Below are positions 1 to 12,660 of a stretch of 64,000 nucleotides of DNA, piece by piece. The stretch is taken from the NCBI GenBank assembly GCA_004794785.1, contig SJOL01007141.1, positions 523,700-587,699 of the forward strand. Direction: 5' to 3'. The stretch is from Opisthorchis felineus (Eukaryota > Platyhelminthes > Trematoda > Opisthorchiida > Opisthorchiidae). Within the stretch, counting starts at the first letter, position 1. Every line of letters starts with the position of its first letter. Below the pieces are notes generated by a model. That model was not told the origin of the DNA and made no database searches. It saw nothing but the letters and a program-made list of their open reading frames with translations. A program made the translations under genes and the position numbers.

Positions 1-1480
1 CATAAACCTCTGAGGCCGTAGGGGGTTTCACGTTCGCCGTCCAGGGTTCTAAGTCAGCTGTAGGCTCCTGATGAGTGGCAGGTGGTGGCCACAATAACTG
101 CTGTTCGGAGTATTGGGCCCAACGGTTGACGCGTACACCTTTAATCAAGATGGTCGCTCCACTCTGATCCTTGATAGTTTCGCTCAAAGGGGGTTTTCGG
201 GGACCGGTCGAATGGATCAACCGAAATAATCTTCGGGCATTACCAGCTTTCTGGGCCTGTGCCATTTTCATAGCTTTCCTTGTCTAACAAACTTCACGGT
301 CGGCGCGCACGCTCAATTTCACTTGAAGTTTGATGGTTCGTCCGTTGAGCGCTTGGTGGTGTAGGCACCTCAGGATGATTGACAGTCCAGCACTAGGTTC
401 CCCCCCCCCCTCATCCACTGTTTTTCTCTCCTTTTCACTCAAGGGCTTTAAATATAATGAGATGAGCTTCATGGGTGTACGGCGGCGAAGCATCAGTGTT
501 GGGTTGTGCGGCGAACAGAAGTTCCGGCTTTATGTAGCGCTTTGGATATCTTTTCCAAGTGGCCGTTTATATCCGACATCGGACCATCCGGCAGGCGTTC
601 GAGGAGCTGGTTCTGATAGCTTCGTTTGGTTTCTGGGTCCACTAGCTTTTCAGTGGCTAAGCGAGGTGTGCGAATTTTGCGTAAACTTGAAAAACGCCAT
701 GAAAATCAGAATCGTACAAAAACATGGTCACAGTCCACGCTGGTGTTCCAGGAGCGGCAAGCAGTGACCAACTCTCGCCATCGATAACTGACGGCGATGT
801 GGTCTATTTGGATTCGTGGATGGTTTGTAGGTGGGCAACACGTTGTCAAGTGATCTCCACTGTTCCAGAAATTGGTACTGCAAAGGAACAGTCTGTGATT
901 GGCACACATCTGAAGCAGTCGATCTCCATTGTCCGTGCGTCTTGTGTCCAATCCAAGACGACCACCCAATCGGGTCTCAGCAGCGCTTAGTCTAACTACC
1001 TGGGTGTTCATGACCCCTGAAACCACAACCATATCTCACCACTTAGCCCGCTGTAAGAGGGCACCTGGAGCGTCATTGAGACTGTCTTCGGCAGATCCAG
1101 AGCCACAGTCAGTTGGGGCACAAGCAGACACAATAAACAGGGTGCGATGGAACTCACTTCCTCTCAATTCTCTCACAGACATTGCCAAACGAACCGTGCA
1201 CAGGCGACTATCAACGAGTATCCAATCAAGTAGAGACGCTTCCGCTCTGTTGCTCAATACAACACCCACCCCAGCATATCCAGCTGCAGCAGCCTCTGCA
1301 TCACCAGAGGTGCGCAGCCGGAACCTGGAAGAGAGCGAGGGGGCAGTCAGCTCGACCACAGTACCTGCACCCTGTATCCTTGTTTCCGACAGACGACATA
1401 CATCAATGCAGAGGGAATCCAGCGTACGAGCAAGTGCCACCTGTTGTCCTGCTTACTTCGGTGCGCGAACATTAGAGGCG
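1..1480 (-). mobile_element. Non-LTR retrotransposon (LINE) fragment: APE endonuclease and linker, decayed, cut by window edge
   Basis: Read on the minus strand from about 1480 downward. A short N-terminal piece (FNVRT-like, then GQQVALARTLDSL) leads into an apurinic-type endonuclease. The metal-site block LSETRIQ, the QIDHIAVS block and the closing DH are visible; the usual GDMN block reads GVMN, so one acidic residue is lost. A stop near 1034 splits the domain (1440-1036 and 1032-706). From about 490 to 1 the reading shifts frame several times but keeps the linker that precedes the reverse transcriptase (NARRLFRLI, then TGPRKPPLSETIKD, then a WAQY..QQL block, ending in PPTASEVY). These endonucleases nick target DNA so that the RT can prime on it. 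The copy is inactive: frameshifts, stops and a missing catalytic residue. The RT would lie beyond the left edge. Clade not resolved (CR1/RTE-like). Plus-strand ORFs here are shadows. Confidence 0.85.
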
Positions 1481-2655
1481 GCTAAGTAGACAGGCTTTCG
1501 GGGTTTGAAAACAGACTTCGAAGTGCTTAGGATTGTTACTGAACTCGGACATACAGAAGCTGCAGCTGAGTGTGATGCACAGCGAGCAAAACGGTCAGTC
1601 CTAATGCTGGGACCTGCGGAGAGAGTAGTCAAGGTTGGGTGGGTGGGGTGGCAAAGCGAAAACCTGAAAGTGCAAGGGAGGCGTCAGAAGTAGCATGTTT
1701 TCGCTTACCCGCCCTACTGTATGCAGCAAGGCAAGCCGGCTGATGGCACCGCGCGACGGCCGATATGGCATGAGTTTATTTGTAAGTATGCATCTCACGG
1801 CTGTCTGTGGGCTGGGATACTGCCAGGGCGACTATACTTAAACAGAAGGACGATTAGGGTCCCCAACCAAAGCTTTTGGCTCGAAAGCCTGGCCGCAAGG
1901 CAGCTGTTTGGCGGAAAATACGGGTGCATTACCGTTTTTACTGAACAGACCGCCACACGTTCCAACCCCCAGCCTGGGGTTCAGGAGACTGTTGGTCAGA
2001 TCTCTAACCACTGACCAACCTAGTGTGAGACTCGGCGAGTGTCGCACGGACACCACCCAGTATAGCTCAACGGGTCACGGAGGCATGCAAACCGTCACAC
2101 CACGGTGCGTTATTCAATACGGTTGAAATACTCTTCAAACCGGTTTGGTGCTGTTCAAAAGGCACTTGCTGTGCACAGCCTTATTCCGTGCGCCCTCGGG
2201 TTAGGCTAGCCCCCTGCCGCCGAGCAGTTCAGACCGTTGAGTCATAGGCTTGGGGCAAGGTCTCCGAACAAAGCCTTACATCCTCCCACTGCCTTATGGA
2301 TTAGACTTTTGAGTCAATGGCTTAAGGTTGGGTACCGCATCAGAAAACCCTCTTCGGCCTGAGCAGCCGGGAAGTACCAGTTTCCCGTGCAGTTCTTTGT
2401 CTACCGATGTCCCTCCCCTGCCCGTTCCCACCATATAGGTAAACCGTGCTCATACCAATACCAAGCAATAGAGGAGATTATATATGCTCTTGGTTCTCCG
2501 TTGTTGCGACTCACTGAAAGGTGAGGTTGCTTGACCACTGATATGGTGAACAGCCCTAGCCTACTAGTTAAAGACTGAAAACACCCTCGTACACGTCGAA
2601 GGAAACATGACGCCTGAGATATTGTCAGACTGAACAAGCCTACACAGGAGAAGTC
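1481..2655. other. No recognised gene
   Basis: Only short overlapping ORFs (under 100 codons) in several frames, none with a recognisable domain. The part from about 1980 to 2640 has the look of old repeat sequence but no boundary could be set. Confidence 0.5.
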
Positions 2656-2731
2656 GAATTTTTAGATTCGAACCACGGGCCTTCAGGTCAGTAGTTTTGA
2701 GGCTTACCCAATGAACTATACGGAGCCCGAG
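2656..2731 (-). repeat. tRNA-like SINE head
   Basis: On the minus strand the segment has tRNA-like organisation, with an A-box-like stretch near 2712-2725 and a clear B box (GGTTCGAATC, 2665-2674). The block ACTGACCTGAAGG just before the B box recurs in the plus-strand copy at 54957-55029, so this is a dispersed tRNA-derived element and not a tRNA gene. Acceptor and anticodon stems do not close. Confidence 0.55.
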
Positions 2732-5700
2732 TAAAAGACAGACAGAGTCGACCTGTACAGAACGTTGCCCCGAATCCATGCTATTCACTCTCACATCGCG
2801 ATGGACGCGAGCATTATAAACCAAATTCATGCATCGTAGGCTTCCGGTAGCTAGTGTTGGAGAAGTTGGCTTACACATGGCACCTATCCGAGCCGAAAAG
2901 TCCTAATCCCAAGACATTCGTTAATGACGAGCTCTTCTTTGGAATCGACCAACTGAAAGACAACATCGTCGCCGTAGGCCGTCCTTCAACGACTAGGACA
3001 TGTAAACGAAACATGAAAATGCAAATCGTAGCCATAGGAGTCATACCATGGGCTTACGTTTGCTCCCATTAACCGACGGCTTTCTCTGATAGAGTGAAGC
3101 TCAGACGCGTTCCCACGAATGTGAAAGCCAGAACCAGACCAGCTTGTATGTGGCTTAAATCAAAGCATTTACCTAAATACAATGGATTACTTGGGGATAT
3201 TAACCAATAAGGACTGTAAAAGAACAATATCAACACAAATGCCTGCTTACAGATTGGAAGCTCTACCGGCAGAAGTTGCTCGGTTCGCTGGGGAATCGGA
3301 CTTCGATACTCCTCTGCGGATGTTGTCGGCGTTACAGTACCTTCGTCCATGTATAAACTCACGGCCATTTCTAAATTGTTATTGCAGGCGGATAAGAAGG
3401 AGGCCGCTGTTTCCGTATCCGCACCTAGAAGGAAAAAGTTACGGTCGATAAAGACCGGAAGTCACGCATGCCTGTAACTTGTCGAAAGCATTCTACCAAG
3501 TCGGAAGACATCAAAGGCCTAGCTGAATAGTAAACTTGGGCCTTTTCGGAGTTGCTCGTCGGCGTACCGAACGACGGAGTAACACTGCAAAAAGTGGATA
3601 TAAGCAATCCGTGGACCTTTAGACCACGCGGTCGATAAGCCCGCTAAAACAAGATGCCAAAGCGGGTCTCCGGGGCAGTGACCGATTAGTACTCGGAGGA
3701 TGAAAATCCCGTGTAGGAGTCTACGAAGTTTTTGATCCCACTGCTTAACAAGTAAAAACGACTGCGCTCAAGCCCTTTTCCGCGGCTTCTTCGTATGGAC
3801 TATTTGTTTAAATGGTCGATTTTTCAAGGTCGACAAATATATCCAATTAGAAGTCAGTGCTTAATGGCATTACACTTCAAATTGCAGAGGAATGGGGTTC
3901 ACTTAAAGCCAACTAATTTCGCAGGTATTTCTGCAGCCATAACAATTTGCGAAAGCTGCTTCAGCTCACTGCACGCTCACTGACGCAAAATATACGGGTG
4001 GATGACTGATGAATCCACATTTGTATCTGGTACCTCTGCCTCAGTGGATGGATGAGGTAGCCCGTGTCCTCGTACAACAAGAAGCGTTATTCCGGGTAAA
4101 TATCATGATAGAAACACTCATAAGCTCTGATACTTTGTACGGGGTTAGGTGGACATAATGCCTTAAACCTATACAGTGAACTCGCATTATTCCATTCGGT
4201 GGATGAAGGGCGCAAATTTTTTCACCAATATTGTGTGACTTATGCCCGTAGGCTCCTTTCTGGCTAGCTGCATAATATCACCCTGGAAGCATTCTGGTCA
4301 TATTTTATGGCAGCATTACGAATGGCACTGGGTAATAACCGTCGCAATCGGCACCACAGAGAAGCATTTGAGAATATGGATGTGCGTCGTGATCCGCTGA
4401 GTGTAGTGCAGATAATTAAACCCCACAATAAATCACAGAGGTTTTCAGTGCCAGAAAAACACATCCAAAACTACCTAGATCACGCACACGAATAGCATGT
4501 GGCTTGGGGTCCATGATGCCTAATCAGCTGGAGTGATTCAACTCACGTTGATCGATAATAATCGATAACTGCACGCGGCTCGGAGTCCAGGATACTCGGT
4601 CAACTTGCAGGACGCAACTTACGTGCACGGTAAGCTGGCGTCCATCCATCTGATTCAGGAATAGTCGAAGCGATTAAAAGTTACATTTACGTGCTTTAGT
4701 GAATGATTATGCCTCGACCGGGAATTTTACAAGCTTCTTTGTTGGGTAGTTTTCTCTGAGCCTTCGACGTCCTGAACCGAACAGAAAGGACTGTTTAATT
4801 TAGCAAATTATCACCAGGAGGTCAGCCCGGCTGATAACAAATTGATTCTATTACCTACATTATAATGGGGGCATTGTGAGTGTGGCATTCCCATACTGCC
4901 GTGCTCACGTCATCCAAAATGCCGATGCAAACTGTATCATACATTGTGGCTACTGCCCAGCAGGTATTAAGCGCCAAGTAATACAACACCTACCTGATTT
5001 GCGTGAAGCCCCGGCACAGGATGAACAGGCTAGAATCCAAACAGATTTTCACTGCTTAAGTATCTACAATGCGTTCAGAAGTGAATGAAGGCATACCTGG
5101 GATTAATTGAGAATTGTCGCCAACATCGTCGGGGAAAAGGTATTTGCTGCATTTGGTCTGGCCCAACCAGCTTAGGCTGCATGTTCATGATAGCACACAA
5201 GCCCGTATACCACGTCACCGCTAGAGAAAATATCGGGTGAATAACCCCAACAGGGGCCGGAGAAAACACTCATTTGCATGGTCTATCTTGCTTGTCTCTA
5301 ACTGGCTCACGAAAGCACTGGTATTATACTATCAACTCCAGGCTTTCAACTTTTCCTACGTTGAACCAACAGTGCGGACACATGGATTTTCGTGACAAAC
5401 TGTAATGGGCTTCTATGCTTCGGCCATGGCCAGCATCACGGCAAGGTTTCTTTGCTGGAATTTTACCAACCAGTCCCGGGCCCCGCCTGGAGAGGCCGAA
5501 GGCGACGGTTTTACTTCTACAGACAACTGTTCATCACAGTGCCAAGTGAACCACCACCAGTTGGGCATGAACAGAGCACCTGCGAGTTAGTACAGACGTA
5601 CAGTACGTTCACGTACAGTACGACGTGAGGTGAGGAACATACCGCGGGTCCGTGCACAATATATCTTCGCACGTCTTGGCGGAATCTGTGTGTTCGTAAT

Positions 5701-6150
5701 TTGATGAAAGAACTTGCTGTTTGGCATTGTTTGGAGATGTCATATTGTTGGATGTGTCTGTTGTTAGAAGAGAGTGTCCATAACCAAAGTACACGAATTT
5801 TATACGACGTGCGTCTGCTTTCGGTGAACAATACGAGTTCGGAAGTAGCATAGCACAGCAGCGCAGCCGAACACTACCATGGCAGCCCGCATTTGTGTCG
5901 CCAATTAGTCCATAACGAACGCCCCCAACGGATAATTTTCGCCTGTTATCTCCCCCAACAAGGTAAATAGTTTATGCATAGGATTAAACTACACACTTCC
6001 CACAAAGACACACTACCAGACGTCCACATCACTTTTGGTTAGGAATGTTTAGTGTTCGAACCTTCGCGCCACACACTAGCTGCCCTAAAATGCTCACCCA
6101 AACCTATCCATTAAGTGTGCTTCAGCGACATTCTCAAAGTCTAGGAAACA
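2732..6150. other. No recognised gene
   Basis: Several ORFs of 60-104 codons (for example 3795-3983, 4307-4495 and 4876-5088 plus, 5517-5831 minus) carry no motif I recognise and have no splice or start context that would support them. Confidence 0.45.
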
Positions 6151-6814
6151 TCAAAACAATGCGTTCTGTCGCAATTTGGCGAAGCATTTCCTCATTGCTC
6201 TTCTGCAGACTGCAATAAAATTACTCATCTGGACTAGAGTAGCTCCAGCATGACCGAAGGACCGGTACCTGTCAAAATGAGACCGAACTATCGGCCATCT
6301 GATCAACGGGGACCGTCGCATTTCCGGCTGTATTTGTAGACATCGAGTGGTAGGCACCACGTCAAATTTATCAGCCACAAACTAAATCAGTCCATGCGTC
6401 GGTTGTTCTGAGATCAGCGGAGCCTTCCCCCACTTCTCTCCGTCTATTTGCAGACGGTCACCTTATGATTATAAACAAGTTGGTGGGAGTTGACTGGGAG
6501 ATAATCTTTTTTCCGGGAAAACGGTGATCTGCGTACTGCTTTTTAATAAGAAATGCTCTCAGCCTGCAAGCTTCTTCTGCTTCCTCGACTTTCGCCTGTT
6601 TTGCGGGCACCTTCTGCATTTGCAGTACGGCTACCAATGAAGCAACACCGCGTCGGTGCTTTTCTGCCACCTCGCACCCAAATGCCACATGGGTATACCC
6701 CATGTGTTCAGTGAGCGCCCTCTTAAAAGCTGTGAAGGATGAAAACCGGGCATCAACTAAATTCCCAACAGATACCTCTGGCTTAAAACTGAATGCGCGC
6801 CAAAACGAGGGCAA
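6151..6814 (-). other. Unassigned ORF pair, possibly old coding sequence
   Basis: Two minus-strand open stretches, 6814-6458 (118 codons) and 6378-6151 (75 codons). The first has protein-like composition (Ala, Lys and Glu rich, SSFTAFKRAL, KHRRG, then a Lys/Ala/Glu segment). That vaguely recalls the N-terminal part of transposase-linked zinc-binding proteins, but no diagnostic residues are present, so no function is assigned. Stops separate the two parts. It could equally be chance. Confidence 0.2.
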
Positions 6815-8608
6815 CTAATTATCAAGAAGAAACGAATTTTATAAAAATACATATTGAAGTGCTTTTTGGTTTGAGCGCATATAAAAGGAAATGACCCATT
6901 TTATTTCAAAGTCTTCCTTCTACAGAAAACTGTTGAAGCGAAAGATCGCCAGACTAGATTTCTTTTCGGATTGAACAAAGCACACCCACACGCCATGTAT
7001 CACTGAGGCTGTATGGTGAGCGTTAATTATCGTGTACAACTTTGTTGAACCTAACGTTCTGCGTTATGAATATTCTTGCTATCCTTAAACACTGGACAGT
7101 GGTTTGTTGAACACTTCACTAAAACCTCTGCCCCAGCAGGAAGGAGGCCTTGGGTAAAGAGTCTCTATGCTGGACAAGTGCGGCATATGATGAACCTTGG
7201 AGTTGGTTTTATTTGAGTACGGAATAAGTAAATGCCTTCCAGGGGCCCAACGAATAAGAACAGCCCACAAAAATACGCAAACCAGGTTCGGAGTTTCGAC
7301 AAAATTTTGCACGCAAGTATTCCAGTGTGGGTAGCTGTTGAGATGTCTCCTGCGAATAAACGTACATATAGGCTAGATAACACCAACAATACACCACAAA
7401 AACTCGGGAAACACTGCTGACCGCACAGTTCAGGGCGGATGACTACTATTTCCTTGCGTTTTTAGGCTTTCTAACAAGAAAAAAGGAAACTATCTTGATC
7501 ATTCGACGGTCTTTGCCTATACACAAACGGAACCATATGTACTGGAGCACCAGGAAAGTTAATCATTCCCGCTTTTTAATTAAGTCGCGTAGTTCTAGAG
7601 GCCAAAAGTAGCATCTGACACACGCAGCTCGGAGAGACTATTCACCTTAAAAAACAATTAATCAATTTTGTATTCAACCGCACCAACTAACGGGTGGTTT
7701 CTGACAAACTAGCAAATATATTAGCCTATTAACTTCAGGGCAACAATTCAGTGAACACTACGCACCCCGAAAACAGCGAATGCGTTTGCCATAGCATGTT
7801 GTATCATCAAAACTTCTAACAAAATCTAACTTTTCTTCTCGTTCGAGATGAAACATTGACCGTTCCTAGCTGAGAAAAATAGGTGCATCTTATTTGTGCA
7901 TGTGAGCTAGGTTTGCTTAGCCATCTGGTGTGAGCGGCACAAGTTGTATCACCCAGTCTGACTTGGCGTCGCGTTCTCTGGCAGCAGTGGCCAGTGCCAG
8001 TGGCATACGCAAGTTCGTTTGGCTATATGGCATAAGCAACACGAGTTTCATTGTCCCCGTAACTGAGCCGTCCAGCAAAATCGTTTGAACTTTACCCTCG
8101 ATTCGCGACAGGGTTCAATGTTTGACGTTATGCCTACGCACACCGGTAACATCAAGCCACGTGGCATCTCCCCGGTACTAACGACTGAATATCCAGCATC
8201 TAAACCCCTTTTCTAAGATGTATTTTTGTTGGCATCAAATATAACCTTTATATTTGTGCGTCATTACCGCACGTTTTGACGGACAAAATTCACTCCATGA
8301 ATGTAGGCCGTACACAACATTAGCGCCATTTATCAAGTTATCGGAATGCTGGGAGAATAATTTATTTTCTGGGGATATTACATTCTTCCTTCTTCGCACG
8401 CATTATTGGATGTTGGTGGGTGTTTCTGTCATCATGTTTGTTCTGAATAACGCTTCTCGAGGTACAAGACCGAATGCTTTCCCACGGTTCCACTTAAGTG
8501 GAAGCATGCCGTGTGCAAACTTATTTGCGGTAGTGGGGTTTCTGAAGATACCGGCTTGAAGATATTTTCTTCTGTATTTTCATTCCGGTAAAGATATTTG
8601 TTATTCTG
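6815..8608. other. No recognised gene
   Basis: AT-rich sequence with short ORFs in all frames; nothing identifiable. Confidence 0.5.
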
Positions 8609-9670
8609 CTATGCCAACCAGCGAGAGTAAGTGGAGTATAACATTTCCTGCAATGTCTCCAGCCAAGCAAAAGCGAGAGCACGGTCAACACATCTTGGAA
8701 GGCGTACAACACCCAAACTCTTCGTACTCTTTTTCACGCTGCCCTCTTCACACGCTGCATATCTCGTTGTTTTGCGCCAATCTGAAGGAAGCACGGAGAA
8801 CAACACTCGTCTCGGTAGACGGTGTTTTGGCATGCGTAGCACATGGCCGAGTCGCCGCAGTTGATGGTGCTGGACGTTTTTCGCCATTGACGTACCTGCT
8901 GCACAACCAAATACCCGTTTTCTAATCACCCGGTTACTATTCCGCTGACGCCATCCAAAACCAGCGACGCTTCTGAAACATCGGTGGTCCAAACTTGAAG
9001 ATACCTTACATCGTTCGTCCGCAGAGGCCACGTCTTGCACCCATACAACAACACAGGCCTTACTGTAGCTCGGTACGCGTGACCCTTAAGACCCAGTAAT
9101 TTGCCTTTTGGCGCCACAAGTGACGCAAATTAGCAAACGCTTTTCGAGCTTTTGAGATTCTTGCACTGACTTCATCGGACACATTTCCGTCAGAGTTAAT
9201 ACAACTTCCCAGGTATGTAAATTTTTCCACAATCTCCAATGATCCTCCTTGAATTGTAAAGGGCATGTTCAGAGACTGGAAGTTCTGGAGCATGACTTTG
9301 CACTGGTATGGCGGTGGTCAGTCTATTCAACAGAGCTTGCGTTTCGCCTTGGCCTTCAACGATGAGGTCGATGTTGCCTGCGTACTCCGGAGCGACGGGG
9401 TTCTCACCAGCAACAATTTGAACCCTGGGGTTTTGAAGGCCTTCCAGCGTTTGGCTTAATATTTCCTCAACGACGAAGTTGAACAATAAGGGAGAGAGTG
9501 AACACCCTTGTCGTACACCTCTTTTTATCGAGAAGCTTTTGGAGAGCTCACCATTCTCTCAAACGCCCAGAAGTATGTAAATATAGGGATCGGACTATGT
9601 TCACTAACTTCTGGGCATACCCTGTTGAGCAAGTGGTGATAGCAGCACTGACCCATCGACAGAACAGAAA
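8609..9670 (-). mobile_element. LINE reverse transcriptase C-terminal part and 3' coding tail, decayed
   Basis: Minus strand, read from about 9670 down to 8609 through several frameshifts. In order: a finger/palm stretch (VNIVRSLYLHTSGR near 9600), the RGVRQGCSLSPL-type block around 9510, then the palm segment FNFVVEEILSQTLEGLQNP with the catalytic box reading YAGN instead of YADD. After that come the thumb region ([32 protein letters not shown]), a [15 protein letters not shown] block and the C-terminal GHVLRMPKHRLPRRVLFS block. This RT would copy its own RNA onto nicked DNA. Loss of the YADD aspartates plus frameshifts makes it dead. It is the same kind of LINE as the 1-1480 copy but a separate insertion, since the endonuclease is absent here. 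The plus ORFs at 8611-8925 and 9265-9459 are shadows. Confidence 0.85.
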
Positions 9671-11529
9671 GTACCCTGAAGTCAAGGCATACGGCGTCTG
9701 CACATGCCGTAAAATTTTGTACAAATGCAGTTTACACGCAACCCAGCCAGTGGAATAGCTCGGGCTATAATTCTTTTTGCACATGCGAATGCCTTCTTTT
9801 AAAAGAATCCGACTATTCCTGTCCTCTTAAACGCTACCAGTCTTTCTACATCTACCTCATCCTCTAACCCACATCTGGCTTGTTCCTTCCTAGTGCCCGT
9901 CATTTAAACCATAACTAGACTATAAAACTGGCCGATTGTGGCAATGAAATGAGGTTCCCAGCTAGAGCAAGTAAATGTAAAACTCTGGTGCAGATACAGA
10001 AATACCAACCTACCCAGGATCTTCCAACCTTGGTACAGACTGGTAGTAAATTGTTTCGTACATGAGTTAATCATTATATCCTGAGGAGCCCCCATGACGC
10101 GTACAGTTTCTTCGCCATTTTTTGTGTCTGCATTTAGCAGCCGGCAAACAAGGGCATAGTGAGTAGCACAACAGCATATGTATAAACCTCTGCCTGTGTA
10201 GCTCGAAAACGGAAGCATATGTTTCACTTACCCGAACGTGTATTCCGCTTTCAAGGGCCAGCAAATGGTATGTAGCGTAATGGATGTTATTCGTGGCATC
10301 CATAGATTTTTATGACCTAAATACAGCGAGTTTACTGCACAACCCCATCAAAGCCCTCAGTTTTGGCGTGTATTTGTCCTCTCTCGCTGGGAAGCGACCG
10401 CCGTGTAGAATATATTTGTGAGAACCTGAAGTATGCGAAACATACAAGGTATTAATGAAGCATGCAATCGTAAGTCGCTTATGTTAGACTCCCCAAGGTG
10501 TAGGTCAAATTTTACGGACGGCACAGGGGTACTGATAAACCAATTATGGAACCCAAATGACGCTATTCCGCCGCTGCTAGTGGGCAACAAGCCTGTAAAC
10601 GAAAGGTAGTGGCTGCCCACGGAATCAGCACCTATGAGGACAAGCACCCAAGGACGAAACCACAAACACATGAATTTAGGGGCCATGACCTTGAGGGAAC
10701 TACCACCAGACGTAGAAACCATGCCAAGTCAAAATTTGCAACGCTAGGAAAGTATTTGGGCTGAGCTCTGGGGTACTGCTAAAATATCTCAATTATTGGT
10801 CTCGCCGAGCAAAATGTGCAGGAACAAGGAACACGGGGGTTTACGTTCCGACACCCTTACAATGTTTTTTTAAATAGATGGTGTTAGAGATAAGACGGTT
10901 AAACGAATGCATGGTTTGAAAAGCTGGTAGCATCAGTCTGCATCTCGTTCCGTGGTGGAGTAGCTCAGATATCTGCGGTTGAATGGCAAGCCATTACAAG
11001 AGGAAAACCTGGTCGTACGTGTGCAGTAAACACTGCGTTAGGCAGAGACACCCGTGCAATCGGGGTGATGAAAAGATTTCTCTGAGTGACTAGGAATTCG
11101 CAATGTTGCTGGGGGTGAAATCCCGAGAACTCCGAGAAGGGTGAAAACGGCGGCTCTGCACGGACATCTGCCAATTTTAGCACATCTCAAGCGGAATAAA
11201 TGATCTGTATGCAGCAGTGGACAGCTGTTAATGCCCCCATAGTCCTATCTAAGTGCACTGCTGAAGGCCATATGCTCTTCCTGGAGGATATGTCGGTTGC
11301 TCTAGGTTACCACCAAAAACCATGCGTGCTTTTTCTGTTTATTCCCAACTAGTGAGTGGCATACCTTCAGGCCTAGTCATGTTACCGTCAGAATAGGAGC
11401 ATGACTGGTAAGGTTTGTGGGTACTGGGAATTTCGTTGAAAAGGGACGGTGACATAAACATTGGGTATTATCCAATGTAGACTTGGTCACGCCTGAAGCG
11501 GCATGGGTAGGGAACCAAAATTACAAAGC
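9671..11529. other. No recognised gene
   Basis: Contains a 121-codon minus ORF (10722-10357) and smaller ones without recognisable motifs. No repeat boundary found. Confidence 0.45.
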
Positions 11530-12105
11530 TCTTTCTTTATTATGGGAAACATATCAGATGAGACAAGATACGATCTTTAAGACTTGAAAGTGACGGACAA
11601 AAACACTATGAGGGAGGGCATAACAAGAGGCTTCCTGCCAGGTACGTGATGAAAAAACTTCAAACTACAGAAAATGTGGAGCCAGAATAACGGATCTGGA
11701 GAGGCTGCAGAACTGCCACGATCTGGCCGAACAATTTGAACTTAATCCTAAAACTGTCACTGAGGGTTCGTGGCCTTAGGCTGTTGGGCATATGGCCGGG
11801 GTCACGAAAAGCGTACGCGGGGATGGTGAAGAGGGGGGAGTTGCAGTAAGGATAAATGGTAGTAGAAAACTCAGAATCACAGTGTGCAGTGAAAATAAAG
11901 AGAGACTCACTAGTGTTGCTGCTGGAGCGGAGTCGGGTGTAAAAGTTTCTTGGGAGAACTAGTTCATACAAACACACAAGGAGGAACGCGAACTGCACGG
12001 AAAGTGACTGATTTGGTGAGGAGTACAAAGTAAATTCACCGAGATGTTTAGATCCAGCGGAAGGTTTAGCAGATTAGAATGAAAGCCTCCCGGAGATGGT
12101 TGGGG
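11530..12105. repeat. Unidentified dispersed repeat, copy 1
   Basis: This segment aligns by eye with 14460-15105. Shared blocks in the same order include TCGTGGCCTTAGGC / ACGTGGCCTTGGACA, GTAAAAGTTTCTTGGGAGA / GTAAAAGTTCCCTGGGAGA and GGTTTAGCAGATTAGAA / GATTTAGCTGATTAGAA. The copies are old and differ by many substitutions and small indels. I see no reverse transcriptase, transposase or clear terminal repeat in either. Its right end runs into the Bel/Pao integrase remnant, so it may be part of that element or nested beside it. Minus ORF 12028-11660 falls inside it and is not conserved as a frame in the other copy. Confidence 0.6.
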
Positions 12106-12660
12106 CCACATGAAGACTTTGTTTGTGAAGCCGAACTAGAACTTCGGCAAATTCCGAAATGGCTAAACTGCGATCCCGCTGATAAAATCGTGCCAGCCCA
12201 CTTGATCGATTGGCCCTTTAATCCACCCCATAGCAGTCGCCGCAAAAGCGGATGGGAGCGTCAGGTACAATCTACCAGCCGTGTGTTGGGTGCGGTCTCC
12301 CGCGGGCAAGTTTTGAGTGACGAAATTTTGTCTACTTTCTTCAATAACGTAGAACGTATTTTAAATAACCGTCCGCTGGCAGCTGTATACGATGATAAAG
12401 CCTCTTTATGCGTGCTGAAACCAAGTCATTTGTAGTTATTGCGGGGAAAGGTTGATTTGTCAGGTAATGTAACCAGCATACGCGACAGATATACCCGATA
12501 TTGGAGATGGGGGCAAGTGTTGACTGATACCTCATGGCTTCGATAGTTGAAGGAGCAGATTCCGCTTTTACAGTTACGACACAGGTAGACGCGAAACCGT
12601 CGAGATTTTTTGGTTTGAGAATTTGTATTATTAAGCGGCGAAAATCCAGTTCACGGACAT
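12106..12660 (+). pseudogene. Bel/Pao LTR-retrotransposon integrase remnant
   Basis: Integrases of this class insert the reverse-transcribed element into the genome. The open part (to 12435) shows the Bel/Pao core end: ELELRQIPKWLNCDPADK, then IDWPFNPPHSS, the GWERQVQSTSRVLGAV block, and VERILNNRPLAAVYDD followed by LKPSHL. These match the family order (TDNGTNF, INWxFNPPxAPHxGG, WERxVxSxKRxL, LTDExL, ILNxRPL, LTPxHFL). The DNG of the active site reads PHED and the GGVWER block is SGWER. After the stop at about 12433 the similarity runs on in other frames (a TRYWRWGQ-like block near 12495-12520) to about 12650, with further stops. No protease, RT or LTR was found nearby. Inactive fragment. Confidence 0.8.

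Noticed and set aside
929..1489. 186-codon plus ORF
   Set aside because: Antisense shadow of the LINE endonuclease.
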